Assembly: GCA_040758635.1 (NCBI GenBank)
Contig: JBFLVI010000003.1
Location: forward strand, 1-64,000
DNA: 64,000 bases
Source of the DNA: Yes71-27 sp040758635
GTDB taxonomy: Bacteria; Bacillota; Desulfotomaculia; Desulfotomaculales; Ammonificaceae
Direction of reading: 5' to 3'
Shown: positions 51,426 to 58,856 of the stretch, one piece after another
Numbering within the stretch: position 1 is the stretch's first letter
Layout of the letters: each line of letters begins with the position of its first letter
The notes under the pieces: generated by a model
Told to the model about the DNA's origin: nothing
Databases searched by the model: none
Seen by the model: the letters and a program-made list of their open reading frames with translations, nothing else
Program-made: the position numbers and the translations under genes

Positions 51426-52559
51426 ATGCGGCTCATGCGGCTGTGGGCCATCGTGAAAAAAGAGGTGCTGCACATCAGGAGAGACAGGCCGAGCCTGGTG
51501 ATCAGCTTTCTCTTGCCGGTGATGATGCTCTTTCTTTTCGGCTACGCCGTGACCATGGACGTGGACGAAATCCGGACTGCGGTGCTGGACGGCGACCGCA
51601 CCCGGGCCAGCCGGGAACTGGCGTCTGCCTTCGCAGCCTCCGGGTACTTCAAGCTCACGGCTTATCCGGTGAGCCGCCAGGAGCTGGAGCGGCTGATCAC
51701 CAGCGGCAGGGTAAAGGCGGGATTAATCATTCCCGCCGGCTACGGCCGGACCCTTGCAAGGGAGGAGGCGGCGCCCGTGCAGTTCGTTGTTGACGGCAGC
51801 GACCCAACCACCGCCCGCACGGCGCTGCAGGCCGGGGAACTGGTGGCCCGCGTTCATTCGAGCAAGCTCATGCTGGCGGCGCTTGACCGGAGTGGGAAAA
51901 CCGTACCGCTTACCGCCGGCGTTGATTTCCGCTCCCGGGTCTGGTACAACCCGAATATGAAAAGTGCCCGGTTTTTCATTCCCGGACTGATCGGGCTGAT
52001 CATGCAGAACATCACCGCGATGCTGACCGCCTTCGCCCTGGTGCGCGAGCGGGAGCGGGGCACGCTCGAGCAGTTGATCGTGACCCCGGTGCGGCCTGCG
52101 GAGCTGGTGATCGGCAAACTCATCCCCTACGTGGTCATCGCCTTTATTGAAGTGTCCCTGATCTTCCTGGTGGGTACCTTCTGGTTCGGCGTCGGGGTGG
52201 CCGGCAACGTGCTGCTCCTGGCCGTGCTGGCGCTTTTCTTCCTTCTCGGGGCGCTGGGCCTGGGGCTGCTCATCTCCACGGTAACGCGCACCCAGCTGCA
52301 GGCGATGCAGGCAACGATGGGACTGATTCTCCCGAGCGTCCTGCTTTCGGGATTCGTCTTTCCGCGGGAGGCGATGCCCCTGGTAATCCGCTGGCTGGGC
52401 AATTTCATCCCGCTCACCTATTTCCTCGAGGTTTTGCGCGGCGTGATCCTCAAGGGCGCGGGGCTGGATCTTCTCTTTACCCAGGCGGTTGTCCTGGTGG
52501 CTTTTGGCTGCGGTACGCTTCTCCTGGCTGCACTGCGCTTCCGGAAGACGCTCGATTAG
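51426..52559 (+). CDS. ABC-2-type permease
   Basis: A 377-residue membrane protein of the YhhJ/YbhR type: one N-terminal helix (VISFLLPVMMLFLFGYAV), a large extracytoplasmic domain, then five helices. NPNMKSARFFIPGLIGLIMQ and LEQLIVTPVRPAELVIGKLIPY are typical. With HlyD adaptor and ATPase it forms an exporter for a drug-like or hydrophobic compound, as the TetR control suggests. Confidence 0.92.
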   Translation: MRLMRLWAIVKKEVLHIRRDRPSLVISFLLPVMMLFLFGYAVTMDVDEIRTAVLDGDRTRASRELASAFAASGYFKLTAYPVSRQELERLITSGRVKAGLIIPAGYGRTLAREEAAPVQFVVDGSDPTTARTALQAGELVARVHSSKLMLAALDRSGKTVPLTAGVDFRSRVWYNPNMKSARFFIPGLIGLIMQNITAMLTAFALVRERERGTLEQLIVTPVRPAELVIGKLIPYVVIAFIEVSLIFLVGTFWFGVGVAGNVLLLAVLALFFLLGALGLGLLISTVTRTQLQAMQATMGLILPSVLLSGFVFPREAMPLVIRWLGNFIPLTYFLEVLRGVILKGAGLDLLFTQAVVLVAFGCGTLLLAALRFRKTLD

Positions 52560-52606
52560 ACCGTCCGGCGGGATTTTGGCCGGGGACCTGCGCCCGGAAA
52601 ATTGTG

Positions 52607-52856
52607 ACTATTCAGGCGCCCCGCGGGGCGCGGCTAAAGCTTGCGCATAGCGTTATGACCAGCCACTCGGGCCGAATCCTCACCCAGCACTCAGTTACTT
52701 CTTGGTAAGATACTACTTTTGAGGAAACACATATTTGTCCGCCCCGCGAAACTACACTTTTATAGCAGAGTGCTGAACTCCGGTTCGTTCCTCGTGGCTT
52801 CCGCGCTCTGCCCAGCGATAGCCTGGCGTGTGGTGTGATGTGACAGGCTGAATAGT
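52607..52856 (-). repeat. 250-bp MITE-like element with ACTATTCAG ends
   Basis: Left end ACTATTCAGGC (52607-52617) and right end GCTGAATAGT (52847-52856) are inverted repeats. Inside lie CGCCCCGCGGGGCG (52617-52630), CCCAGCACTCAG (52683-52694) with a partial partner GAGTGCTG (52769-52776). The minus-strand ATGCGCAAGCTTTAGCCGCG resembles part of copy A1. It is thus a relative of the GCACTCA elements, lying between genes and not upstream of one in its own orientation. Confidence 0.55.
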
Positions 52857-52938
52857 TATAGAAAGATTTTTCTTGAGCCCGTGCAGAGGGCGCTGTTATA
52901 ATTGTAAAGACGGTAAATATGCCCGGACGAGGTGGACC

Positions 52939-53184
52939 ATGGAAATTCGCAAAATTTTTCGTGCCGGAAACAGTCTCGTGGTGTCCCTGCCGCAGGAGGT
53001 GCTGCGGGAACTCCGGCTCACGGAAGGAAGCCAGCTTGCGGTTTCGGTGAACGGCCAGAAAGGGGAGATAGTCCTCCGGCCGGTCACCGCCACCGGAACG
53101 GCGCAGATCACCGGAGATTTCGCCCGGCTGGTGGAGGAGTTCGTCGCGGAGTACGCCGGAGTCCTGCGGGAGCTCAAAAAGTGA
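52939..53184 (+). CDS. AbrB/MazE-type antitoxin
   Basis: An 81-residue swapped-hairpin DNA-binding protein: MEIRKIFRAGNSLVVSLPQEV then LRELRLTEGSQLAVSV. The ATG at 52939 has GAGGTGG upstream; earlier in-frame codons are intergenic. Its stop overlaps the GTG of a Doc-like gene, so the pair looks like a toxin-antitoxin operon. Confidence 0.82.
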   Translation: MEIRKIFRAGNSLVVSLPQEVLRELRLTEGSQLAVSVNGQKGEIVLRPVTATGTAQITGDFARLVEEFVAEYAGVLRELKK

Positions 53185-53609
53185 ACCCCATGACGGTTGA
53201 GGAAGTGCTTTACCTTCACTACCGCCTCATCAGCAGGACCGGCGGCCGGCACGGGCTCCGGGCGCCGGCTTTGCTGGCCAGCGCGGTTGCCCGCCCCTTC
53301 ACTCAGGTCGGCGGCCGGGATGTTTACCCCACTCCTTTCGATAAAGCGGGAATTTTGCTGTCCGGTCTAATCGCCAGCAGGTGCTTCCGCGACGGCAACG
53401 AAATGCTGGCGGTTGCCGCCGCGGTGCTGCTTTTGCACCGTTTCGGCTGGCGGCTGGAAAAAGCTGCCGGGCTGCCGGCATTGGCGGCGGCGGTAGCGGC
53501 CGGGACCTGCGACTGGCGCGGTGTTTCGGCTTGGTTGCGGGAAAACAGCCGTCCGCGGGCGGAGGTAGCTGCCGGTGCGCCCGCGGAAACCGGCAATGGC
53601 GTTCGTTGA
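53181..53609 (+). CDS. Doc/Fic-like toxin with degenerate active site
   Basis: A 142-residue protein with the Doc start (MTVEEVLYLHYRLISRTGG then RHGLRAPALLASAV). The Fic/Doc catalytic loop normally reads H-x-F-x-D-A-N-K-R. Here the segment is SRCFRDGNEMLAV: the catalytic His is Arg and the Lys-Arg pair is Glu-Met, while F, D, G and N remain. Kinase/AMPylation activity is doubtful. GTG at 53181 or ATG at 53190. It could be an inactive or repurposed toxin. Confidence 0.75.
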   Translation: MNPMTVEEVLYLHYRLISRTGGRHGLRAPALLASAVARPFTQVGGRDVYPTPFDKAGILLSGLIASRCFRDGNEMLAVAAAVLLLHRFGWRLEKAAGLPALAAAVAAGTCDWRGVSAWLRENSRPRAEVAAGAPAETGNGVR

Positions 53610-53646
53610 CACTGGAGCAGTCTTTATGCTATAGTAGGAAGTGCCC

Positions 53647-53737
53647 GGAGGGGTGTCCGAGCGGCCTAAGGAGGCGGTCTTGAAAATCGCTGAACCCTTT
53701 TGTGGTTCCGTGGGTTCGAATCCCACCCCCTCCGCCA
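53647..53737 (+). tRNA. tRNA-Ser (UGA)
   Basis: GGAGGGG acceptor pairs with CCCCTCC; anticodon TGA in GTCTTGAAAATC; long variable arm; GGTTCGAATCC T-arm; CCA encoded. Type II tRNA. A36-A37 makes it a MiaA/MiaB substrate. Confidence 0.96.
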
Positions 53738-53740
53738 ATT

Positions 53741-53806
53741 GAGAAGTTAGAGGCCAGAGGTTGGAGGTTAGAGGGTAGAAGAAGGAATTCGCGCCGCGAA
53801 TTCCTT
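53741..53806 (+). repeat. Heptamer/GAATTC palindrome repeat, copy H1
   Basis: Heptamers AGAAGTT, AGAGGCC, AGAGGTT, GGAGGTT, AGAGGGT, AGAAGAA lead into GGAATTCGCG-CC-GCGAATTCC... (53783-53804), a perfect palindrome. No right-hand heptamer tract before the next tRNA. Confidence 0.75.
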
Positions 53807-53825
53807 TACCAAAATAGATTCAAAC

Positions 53826-53923
53826 GGAGAGATGGCCGAGTAGGTCGAAGGCGGTCGCCTGCTAAGCGACTATAGGGGGCAGTAAACCCTCTATCGTGGG
53901 TTCGAATCCCACTCTCTCCGCCA
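53826..53923 (+). tRNA. tRNA-Ser (GCU)
   Basis: GGAGAGA acceptor pairs with TCTCTCC; anticodon GCT in CCTGCTAAGCG; very long variable arm; CCA encoded. Confidence 0.96.
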
Positions 53924-53927
53924 TTTT

Positions 53928-54035
53928 AGAAGTGGGAGGTTGGAAGTCGGAGGTTGGAAGCAAAGGAAGGAATTCGCGAGAGCGAATTCCCACACCGGAT
54001 CCAACATCTAACCTCTGGAATCCAACATCTATTTT
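53928..54035 (+). repeat. Heptamer/GAATTC palindrome repeat, copy H2
   Basis: Left heptamers (AGAAGTG, GGAGGTT, GGAAGTC, GGAGGTT, GGAAGCA), palindrome GGAATTCGCGAGAGCGAATTC, then right heptamers ATCCAAC, ATCTAAC, CTCTGGA, ATCCAAC, ATCTATT. The right tract is roughly complementary to the left, so the whole folds into a long imperfect hairpin. It fills the space between two tRNA genes. Confidence 0.8.
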
Positions 54036-54111
54036 GCGCCCGTAGCTCAATGGAGAGAGCAACAGACTACGGATCTGTAGGTTGGGGGTTCGAATCCCTC
54101 CGGGCGCACCA
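54036..54111 (+). tRNA. tRNA-Arg (ACG)
   Basis: GCGCCCG acceptor pairs with CGGGCGC; loop CTACGGA gives anticodon ACG; CCA encoded. A34 is the substrate of TadA, encoded 380 bases downstream. Confidence 0.96.
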
Positions 54112-54115
54112 TTTT

Positions 54116-54222
54116 AGAGGTTAGAGGCCGGAGGTTGGAGGTTGGAAAAGCGGAGGGAATTCGCGGGAGCGAATTCCCACACCGGATCCAACATCTAACC
54201 TCTGGCATCCAACATCTATTTT
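54116..54222 (+). repeat. Heptamer/GAATTC palindrome repeat, copy H3
   Basis: Left heptamers AGAGGTT, AGAGGCC, GGAGGTT, GGAGGTT; palindrome GAATTCGC-GGGA-GCGAATTC; right heptamers ATCCAAC, ATCTAAC, CTCTGGC, ATCCAAC, ATCTATT. Nearly the same as H6 between two other tRNA genes. Confidence 0.82.
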
Positions 54223-54299
54223 GCGCCCGTAGCTCAGGAGGACAGAGCAGCGGTTTCCTAAACCGCGTGTCGGGGGTTCGAGTCCCTCCGGGCGCACCA
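54223..54299 (+). tRNA. tRNA-Arg (CCU)
   Basis: GCGCCCG acceptor pairs with CGGGCGC; loop TTCCTAA gives anticodon CCT; CCA encoded. Confidence 0.95.
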
Positions 54300-54303
54300 T
54301 TTT

Positions 54304-54454
54304 AGAGGTTAGAGGCCGGAGGTTGGAGGTTGGAAAAGCGGAGGGAATTCGCGGGAGCGAATTCCTACAAGATCCCTGCATCCGACTTCTTGCGTCCGGC
54401 ATCTGAATCAGGTCGGAGGTCGGAAAAGCGGAGGGAACTGGCGGCGCCAGTTCT
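54304..54454 (+). repeat. Double heptamer repeat, copy H4, with covarying palindrome
   Basis: A first unit like H3 (palindrome GAATTCGC-GGGA-GCGAATTC at about 54345-54364) is followed by degenerate heptamers. A second unit has a changed palindrome GGAACTGGC-G-GCCAGTTC (54434-54451). Both strands of the stem changed together, as expected if pairing matters. Confidence 0.75.
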
Positions 54455-54487
54455 ATTTGTATTATATTTCTTGAAGCAGGGCGGGAG

Positions 54488-54991
54488 TTGAAGGCTGAGC
54501 GACAGGAGCCAACCGAACACGAGGCTTTTATGCGGGAGGCGCTCCGGGAGGCGGAAAAGGCCGGTGCTCTCGGCGAGGTGCCCGTCGGGGCGGTGGTGGT
54601 GGTGGGCGGGGAAATTGTTTCCAGGGCCCACAACCTCCGCGAGACCCTGAAGGACGCGACGGCGCACGCGGAAATAGTCGCCCTGCGGGAAGCGGCGCGG
54701 CGGTCCGGTGACTGGCGCCTGGAAGACGCCGTGGTTTACACCACCGTGGAACCCTGCCCGATGTGCGCGGGGGCGCTGGTGCAGTTCCGGGTGCGGAAAG
54801 TGGTTTACGGAGCGGCGGACCCGAAGGCGGGAGCCGCCGGTTCAATCGTCAACCTCCTTCAGGAGCCGCGGTTCAACCACCAGGTGGAGGTTGTGGCCGG
54901 TGTACTCGAGGCGGAGTGCCGGGAAGTCATCCAGCGGTTCTTTAGAGACCTGCGCCAAAATCGGTATGCGGAGAGATGGCCGAGTGGTTGA
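54488..54991 (+). CDS. tadA: tRNA-specific adenosine deaminase TadA
   Basis: Deaminates A34 to inosine in tRNA-Arg(ACG), encoded just upstream. Motifs: FMREALREAEKAGALGEVPV then GAVVVV; zinc His and catalytic Glu in HAEIVALREA; zinc cysteines in PCPMCAGALV. TTG at 54488; ATG at 54530 is too late to be the start. The last seven codons lie inside the tRNA-Ser(CGA) gene: the stop codon at 54989-54991 is 22 bases into the tRNA. The normal family C-terminus (FRDLR) is reached before this. Confidence 0.94.
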   Translation: MKAERQEPTEHEAFMREALREAEKAGALGEVPVGAVVVVGGEIVSRAHNLRETLKDATAHAEIVALREAARRSGDWRLEDAVVYTTVEPCPMCAGALVQFRVRKVVYGAADPKAGAAGSIVNLLQEPRFNHQVEVVAGVLEAECREVIQRFFRDLRQNRYAERWPSG

Positions 54992-55063
54992 AGGCGCTCG
55001 ACTCGAAATCGAGTAGGCGGCCCAAAAGCTGCCTCGTGGGTTCGAATCCCACTCTCTCCGCCA
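54970..55063 (+). tRNA. tRNA-Ser (CGA)
   Basis: GGAGAGA acceptor pairs with TCTCTCC; CTCGACTCGAAATCGAG arm gives anticodon CGA; long variable arm; CCA encoded. It overlaps the 3' end of tadA by 22 bases. Confidence 0.96.
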
Positions 55064-55213
55064 GGAAAGCCTGCTATGACAAGGATTTCGGGTCACGGTG
55101 GAGAGTGTAGCAAGAACCGTACCGCTCCTTGCTTAAAAGACGAATCGAGTAGTGCTGAAAGAACTTTACAATCCTGCTTGGTTCTCGAATACAATTCACT
55201 TACGACTCGCTTT

Positions 55214-55256
55214 CCCCTTTCGCTACCACGCCGAAAACAAAGCGAAGGGGTTTTTT
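55214..55256 (+). terminator. Terminator downstream of tRNA-Ser(CGA)
   Basis: CCCCTTTCGCT (55214-55224) pairs with AAGCGAAGGGG (55240-55250), followed by TTTTTT. The 555-base gap from 55064 to 55618 has no convincing gene. Confidence 0.85.
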
Positions 55257-55544
55257 GTTTATGTCAATCGCGCCCAAGAACAGCCTATCGTGAATTTTCA
55301 AGTGCATCCCCCGTTTAAGAGTATTGTTCACGCAATCCTTTTCCGTTAGGGGTGGTTTTTGTTGGACTTCCCCGGGCCGACAGGTTCAACGCCTAAGCCC
55401 AAGGTCCGGTATCTGCAAGGTGCAACGCCAGGGTTGGAATCAGGCAGGGTGATTTTTTTATGTGTGCGTGGGAAAACGTGGAAAATTGCGGTTGGGCGTG
55501 TTGAGAAGCGAAAAAAGAGTAATGCTATTAAAGTAAAAAATTAT

Positions 55545-55573
55545 TTGCACTTTTCACGACATCCGTGTACACT
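55545..55573 (+). promoter_or_regulatory. cspA-type gene promoter
   Basis: TTGCAC (55545-55550), 17 bases, TACACT (55568-55573). The leader would be about 40 nt, ending in TAGGAGGT before the cold-shock gene. Confidence 0.7.
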
Positions 55574-55618
55574 TAGTTTATTCGCCTCGTAAGAGGTAGT
55601 TTTAGGAGGTATTGTTTA

Positions 55619-55816
55619 ATGCTCGGAAAAGTAAAATGGTTCAACGCGGAAAAAGGCTTCGGTTTTATTGAAACCGAGGAAGGCAACGATCTTTTCGTTC
55701 ACTTTTCTGCGATCCAGTCTGAGGGCTTCAAAACCCTGAACGAGGGTGAAACCGTGAAGTTCGACATTGTCACGGGCAACCGTGGTACTCGGGCCGCGAA
55801 CGTCGTCAAATTATAA
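55619..55816 (+). CDS. Cold-shock protein (CspA/CspB family)
   Basis: A 65-residue single cold-shock domain: MLGKVKWFNAEKGFGFIETE, RNP1 KGFGFI, RNP2 LFVHFSAI. It binds single-stranded RNA/DNA and melts secondary structure. Own promoter and terminator; TAGGAGGT precedes the ATG. Confidence 0.95.
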   Translation: MLGKVKWFNAEKGFGFIETEEGNDLFVHFSAIQSEGFKTLNEGETVKFDIVTGNRGTRAANVVKL

Positions 55817-55856
55817 AAAAAGAGAAGTCTTTTATCTTGTAAGTTTGAAACGTGTG

Positions 55857-55900
55857 AAGCAGACTCAGGGGCAGTTAGGCTGCCCTTGTTCTGCTTTTTT
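55857..55900 (+). terminator. Terminator after the cold-shock gene
   Basis: AAGCAGA (55857-55863) pairs with TCTGCTT (55890-55896), with an inner GGGCAG/CTGCCC stem, followed by T6. Confidence 0.88.
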
Positions 55901-55960
55901 CCGGGTTCTCGGGCAGGAGTCCGGGCCACCACAGCAAGCCGCCGAAAGGGAGCGGAGTAC

Positions 55961-56123
55961 GGTGGCAAAAGAAAATCCTGCGGAGTCGAGCAGGACCCCG
56001 TTGCGTGACCGGCTGCACGTTGTACCAATGCTGCGGATCTCCGATATAAAAAGTGAAAAGAGCGCTTGGAGCCTGTGTTTCTTAGCGGCGTTAAAGGTTT
56101 TTATGCGAAAACCGGTGAAATGA
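55961..56123 (+). CDS. Possible 53-residue protein, unrecognised
   Basis: GTG at 55961 has AAGGGAGCGG upstream. The frame encodes 53 residues with a charged start (MAKENPAESSRTPLRDRL) and a basic end. No known family was recognised. It lies between a terminator and the membrane protease gene and may be chance. Confidence 0.25.
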
Positions 56124-56215
56124 TTTATGTTATAAGATGCGACACTTGGAGTCTGCGGGAAAGATAATTCCGTTCAAGGCCGCCGACACATCTGGCTGAT
56201 TGGGGAGGGGCTAAC

Positions 56216-57442
56216 CTGCAGCTACAATTTAACGGTATCTGGTTGGTTTTGCTGGTCGCGGCGGGTGTGTTCACCCTGCTGCACCTCTGGTTCACCCTTT
56301 TTCCGGGGCGGGCGGTGCCGGAAGCCGGGCGGTATTTCACCACCGACCAGGTTGAGCGGGGCAGGGAGTACCAGCGGGGCCTGCGGCTGGTCTCAACCGG
56401 CTCGTTTCTGGTCCAGGCGTTTTTCCTGGCCTGGCTGGTTTTCGGCGGCCGGGCGGCCGCGCTTTCCACCTGGGCGCTGGAGCTCACGGGCAGCTACTGG
56501 GGCGGCGTATTGCTGTTTTTCTCCGTGCTGTGGCTGGCGCTGCGGGTTTTGAACCTGCCTTTCCGGATCTTCAGCAGCTACTGCTGGCAGCGCCGCTGGG
56601 GCTTTTCCACGCAGACTTTTAGAGCCTGGTGGATTGATTACCTGAAGGGCACCGCGATCGACCTGATCCTTTCTGCTGCCGGGGCGCTCTTGTATTTCTG
56701 GGTGGCGGGGCGCTGGCCTGCCGCCTGGTGGCTGGCAGGCGCCGCTTTGTTTTCCGTGCTTTACATCTTCCTCATATTTATCTGGCCGCTGGTGGTGGCA
56801 CCGCTTTTCAACCGCTTTGATCCGGCAGCGGACCCGGCCGTCGTTGGCATGGTCAGGGAGCTTGCGCAAAAGGCCGGCCTCCCGGTGGAGCAGGTGCTAG
56901 TCATGGACGCAAGCCGGCGGACCACGAGGGTCAATGCCTATTTCACGGGTTTGGGCCGGACGAAGCGGATTGTACTGTACGACACCCTGCTCAGAAACTA
57001 TCCTCTGGAGCAAGTCCGGGCGGTGGTGGCGCACGAGATGGCCCACTGGTGCAGGGGACACGTCACGCGGGGTCTTGCGCTTGGGGTTATGGGGAGCTTC
57101 GTGCTCTGGGGCTTGCTGTTTGTGGCGCTCCGGGGGACGATACCGGTGTCGGCGCCGTACCCGCCCCATGCCTGGGCGGTGGTCCTGCTGTTTGCTACGC
57201 TGGTTCTTTTCGTCAGCAGCCCCTTGCAAAACTTGATTTCCCGGCGGATGGAGGAGGAGGCCGACCGGGTGGCGGTGCAACTGACCGAGGACGCTGCGGC
57301 GGCGGTGCGCCTGCAGGTCGAACTGGCCGCCAAGAACCTGTCGGATGTGTCACCTCCCGCGTTCATCCGGTGGTTCAGCTACAGCCACCCGCCCGTGCTG
57401 GAGCGGATCGGCGTTATCCGGAAAGCCGGCAAAGCGACTTAG
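56216..57442 (+). CDS. M48-family (Ste24-like) membrane metallopeptidase
   Basis: About 408 residues with several transmembrane segments and the zinc motif VVAHEMAHWCRGH (HExxH), a later EEEADRVAV glutamate, and NAYFTGLGRTKRIVLYD. It resembles CAAX-prenyl protease 1 / HtpX relatives that cleave membrane or misfolded proteins. The start is unsure: CTG at 56216 has GGGGAGGGG upstream; TTG at 56243 lacks a clear site. Confidence 0.85.
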   Translation: MQLQFNGIWLVLLVAAGVFTLLHLWFTLFPGRAVPEAGRYFTTDQVERGREYQRGLRLVSTGSFLVQAFFLAWLVFGGRAAALSTWALELTGSYWGGVLLFFSVLWLALRVLNLPFRIFSSYCWQRRWGFSTQTFRAWWIDYLKGTAIDLILSAAGALLYFWVAGRWPAAWWLAGAALFSVLYIFLIFIWPLVVAPLFNRFDPAADPAVVGMVRELAQKAGLPVEQVLVMDASRRTTRVNAYFTGLGRTKRIVLYDTLLRNYPLEQVRAVVAHEMAHWCRGHVTRGLALGVMGSFVLWGLLFVALRGTIPVSAPYPPHAWAVVLLFATLVLFVSSPLQNLISRRMEEEADRVAVQLTEDAAAAVRLQVELAAKNLSDVSPPAFIRWFSYSHPPVLERIGVIRKAGKAT

Positions 57443-57490
57443 GGGGCCAAGGGTTTTCCGCTATGAGACCGCTTTACAAACTTCGCCTGC

Positions 57491-57606
57491 CAAAATGGAA
57501 GTGAGAGGTGAGAAGTTAGAGGTTAGAATTATGGTAGGAATTCACTATAGGCGAATTCCCTCAAGAATTCCCCTCACTTCCAACCACCCACCTCTAACCT
57601 CCAAAG
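57491..57606 (+). repeat. Heptamer/GAATTC palindrome repeat, copy H5
   Basis: Left heptamers (GGAAGTG, AGAGGTG, AGAAGTT, AGAGGTT), palindrome core GGAATTCACTATAGGCGAAT then TCC, and right tract CACTTCCAACCACCCACCTC then TAACCTCC. It lies after the M48 peptidase gene, not near a tRNA. The rest of 57443-57795 holds no recognised gene. Confidence 0.7.
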
Positions 57607-57795
57607 TGCTGGGTCGTTTTTCGCGGTCTCCAGACTTTCTGACAAAGTTTGCCATCTATGAATAGACAGAGGTTGCTTTCGAGAAATTAGAGTTTTGCAA
57701 CACTCTCCTGGGCGGCAGCCGGTTTGCAGGAGGAAACGTCTTTAGCGTGGAAGAGAAGACAGTTGAAGGGGAGAGCCGGGAAAGGAGGTCACTTT

Positions 57796-58005
57796 ATGCC
57801 CTTGCCAGCGTGTCCAAGGTGCTACAAGACCGAGTTTGAAATCGCCGAAAGCGGCGAACTGCGCGGCGGCGGCTACCGAACAAAAGTCTGGTTTGTGCAG
57901 TGTTCTTCGTGCGGCGCGATCGTGGGCGTGATCGACTACTTCAACCTGACGCACCGCATCCGGGAACTGGAGGCGAAGGTAGATAAGATCCTGGATAAGG
58001 TTTAG
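57796..58005 (+). CDS. Small zinc-ribbon protein
   Basis: A 69-residue protein: PLPACPRCYKTEFEIAESGE, then VQCSSCGAIVGVIDYFNL, two CxxC pairs forming a zinc ribbon, and a C-terminal short coiled coil (IRELEAKVDKILDKV). ATG at 57796 has AAAGGAGGT upstream. Similar small ribbon proteins are common in Clostridia with unknown function. Confidence 0.78.
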   Translation: MPLPACPRCYKTEFEIAESGELRGGGYRTKVWFVQCSSCGAIVGVIDYFNLTHRIRELEAKVDKILDKV

Positions 58006-58033
58006 TCCCCGGGGGATTTTTTTTTTTTTTTTT
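58006..58033 (+). terminator. Short GC palindrome followed by 17 T
   Basis: TCCCCGGGGGA (58007-58016 region) is a minimal hairpin, followed by an uninterrupted T17 run (58017-58033). The convergent HD gene ends at 58047. Confidence 0.6.
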
Positions 58034-58046
58034 CGGTTGGGCGTGA

Positions 58047-58847
58047 TCAAGGTGTGCCTGCGCCGGGTTCCTGCCGCCGAGCTGCATAGGCCAGCAGGTG
58101 TTCGCGAACTGCCTGGATTTCCCGGGTGGCGGGCAGCGCCTCGATGATCGTTTCGATGTAGCCGTTCCGCACGATCTCCGCGAGTGTCCAGGAGAAGTTG
58201 ACGTCATAAATCCAGGAGAGGTGCAGCAGCTTGCGGTCGTTGAAGTTCTTGGCATCCGCGTAGCTGCACGTTTTTCCCCGCAGCAGGTTTTCCACCAGGC
58301 CCGGCGAGTATCCGGGCGTATCGGGCAGGGCGGCGACCACCAGCCGGTCGGGTTCCCGGTCCCGCCGGCTGCACTCGCCGGCGAACAGCCCCAGGATGTC
58401 GAGTTTGTCCGCGTCGCGGATCAGGCGCGCGAACAGCAGGTGGCGTTCCGGCAGGTTCGCCGGCAGGTCGCGGAGGTTGTGGCACCCGATGGCTTTAAAA
58501 ATTACAGCCCGTTCTTCTTCCGGAAGGGCAGACAATACCCCTGCGCGTTCGAGTTCGCGCAGCCCCAGCAGCGCGTGGTTCTCGGAGCGCCGGTCGCTGA
58601 AGGTGCGGTAAACGGCGAACTGCCGGAACCGCCCGACATCGTGGAAAAGGGCGATGGCTTCGGCGAGCAGCAGGTCGCCGGCACCCAGGTCTAAAGAGCG
58701 CCCGATGCGGACGATGTTCGCACGTACCCGCGCGGTATGCTCTTCTTTCAAGCGGAAGGCTCTTCGGGTTTCGGCGTCAGTGCCACCGAAACTCTGTACG
58801 TAATTGTTGAACCAGGCGCAAAGAGAGCAAAACTGTTCACGGTTCAA
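58047..58847 (-). CDS. HD-domain phosphohydrolase
   Basis: A 266-residue HD-superfamily protein: AIALFHDVGRFRQFAVYRTF (HD motif), RSENHALLGL, AIGCHNLRDLP (second His), and DADKLDILGLF. Likely a nucleotide or cyclic-nucleotide phosphohydrolase; substrate unknown. TTG at 58847 has AAGGGGGG about 9 bases upstream; this sequence is the 3' end of element A5. A longer frame to 58889 runs into the element. Confidence 0.8.
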   Translation of the reverse strand: MNREQFCSLCAWFNNYVQSFGGTDAETRRAFRLKEEHTARVRANIVRIGRSLDLGAGDLLLAEAIALFHDVGRFRQFAVYRTFSDRRSENHALLGLRELERAGVLSALPEEERAVIFKAIGCHNLRDLPANLPERHLLFARLIRDADKLDILGLFAGECSRRDREPDRLVVAALPDTPGYSPGLVENLLRGKTCSYADAKNFNDRKLLHLSWIYDVNFSWTLAEIVRNGYIETIIEALPATREIQAVREHLLAYAARRQEPGAGTP

Positions 58848-58856
58848 AGCCGGTTT

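Noticed and set aside
55359..55592. 77-codon frame upstream of the cold-shock gene
   Set aside because: Composition is irregular and it overlaps the cold-shock promoter region. No family or clear start signal.
58017..58033. T17 run as a phase-variation tract
   Set aside because: It lies after a stop codon in a terminator position, not in a promoter or coding region.
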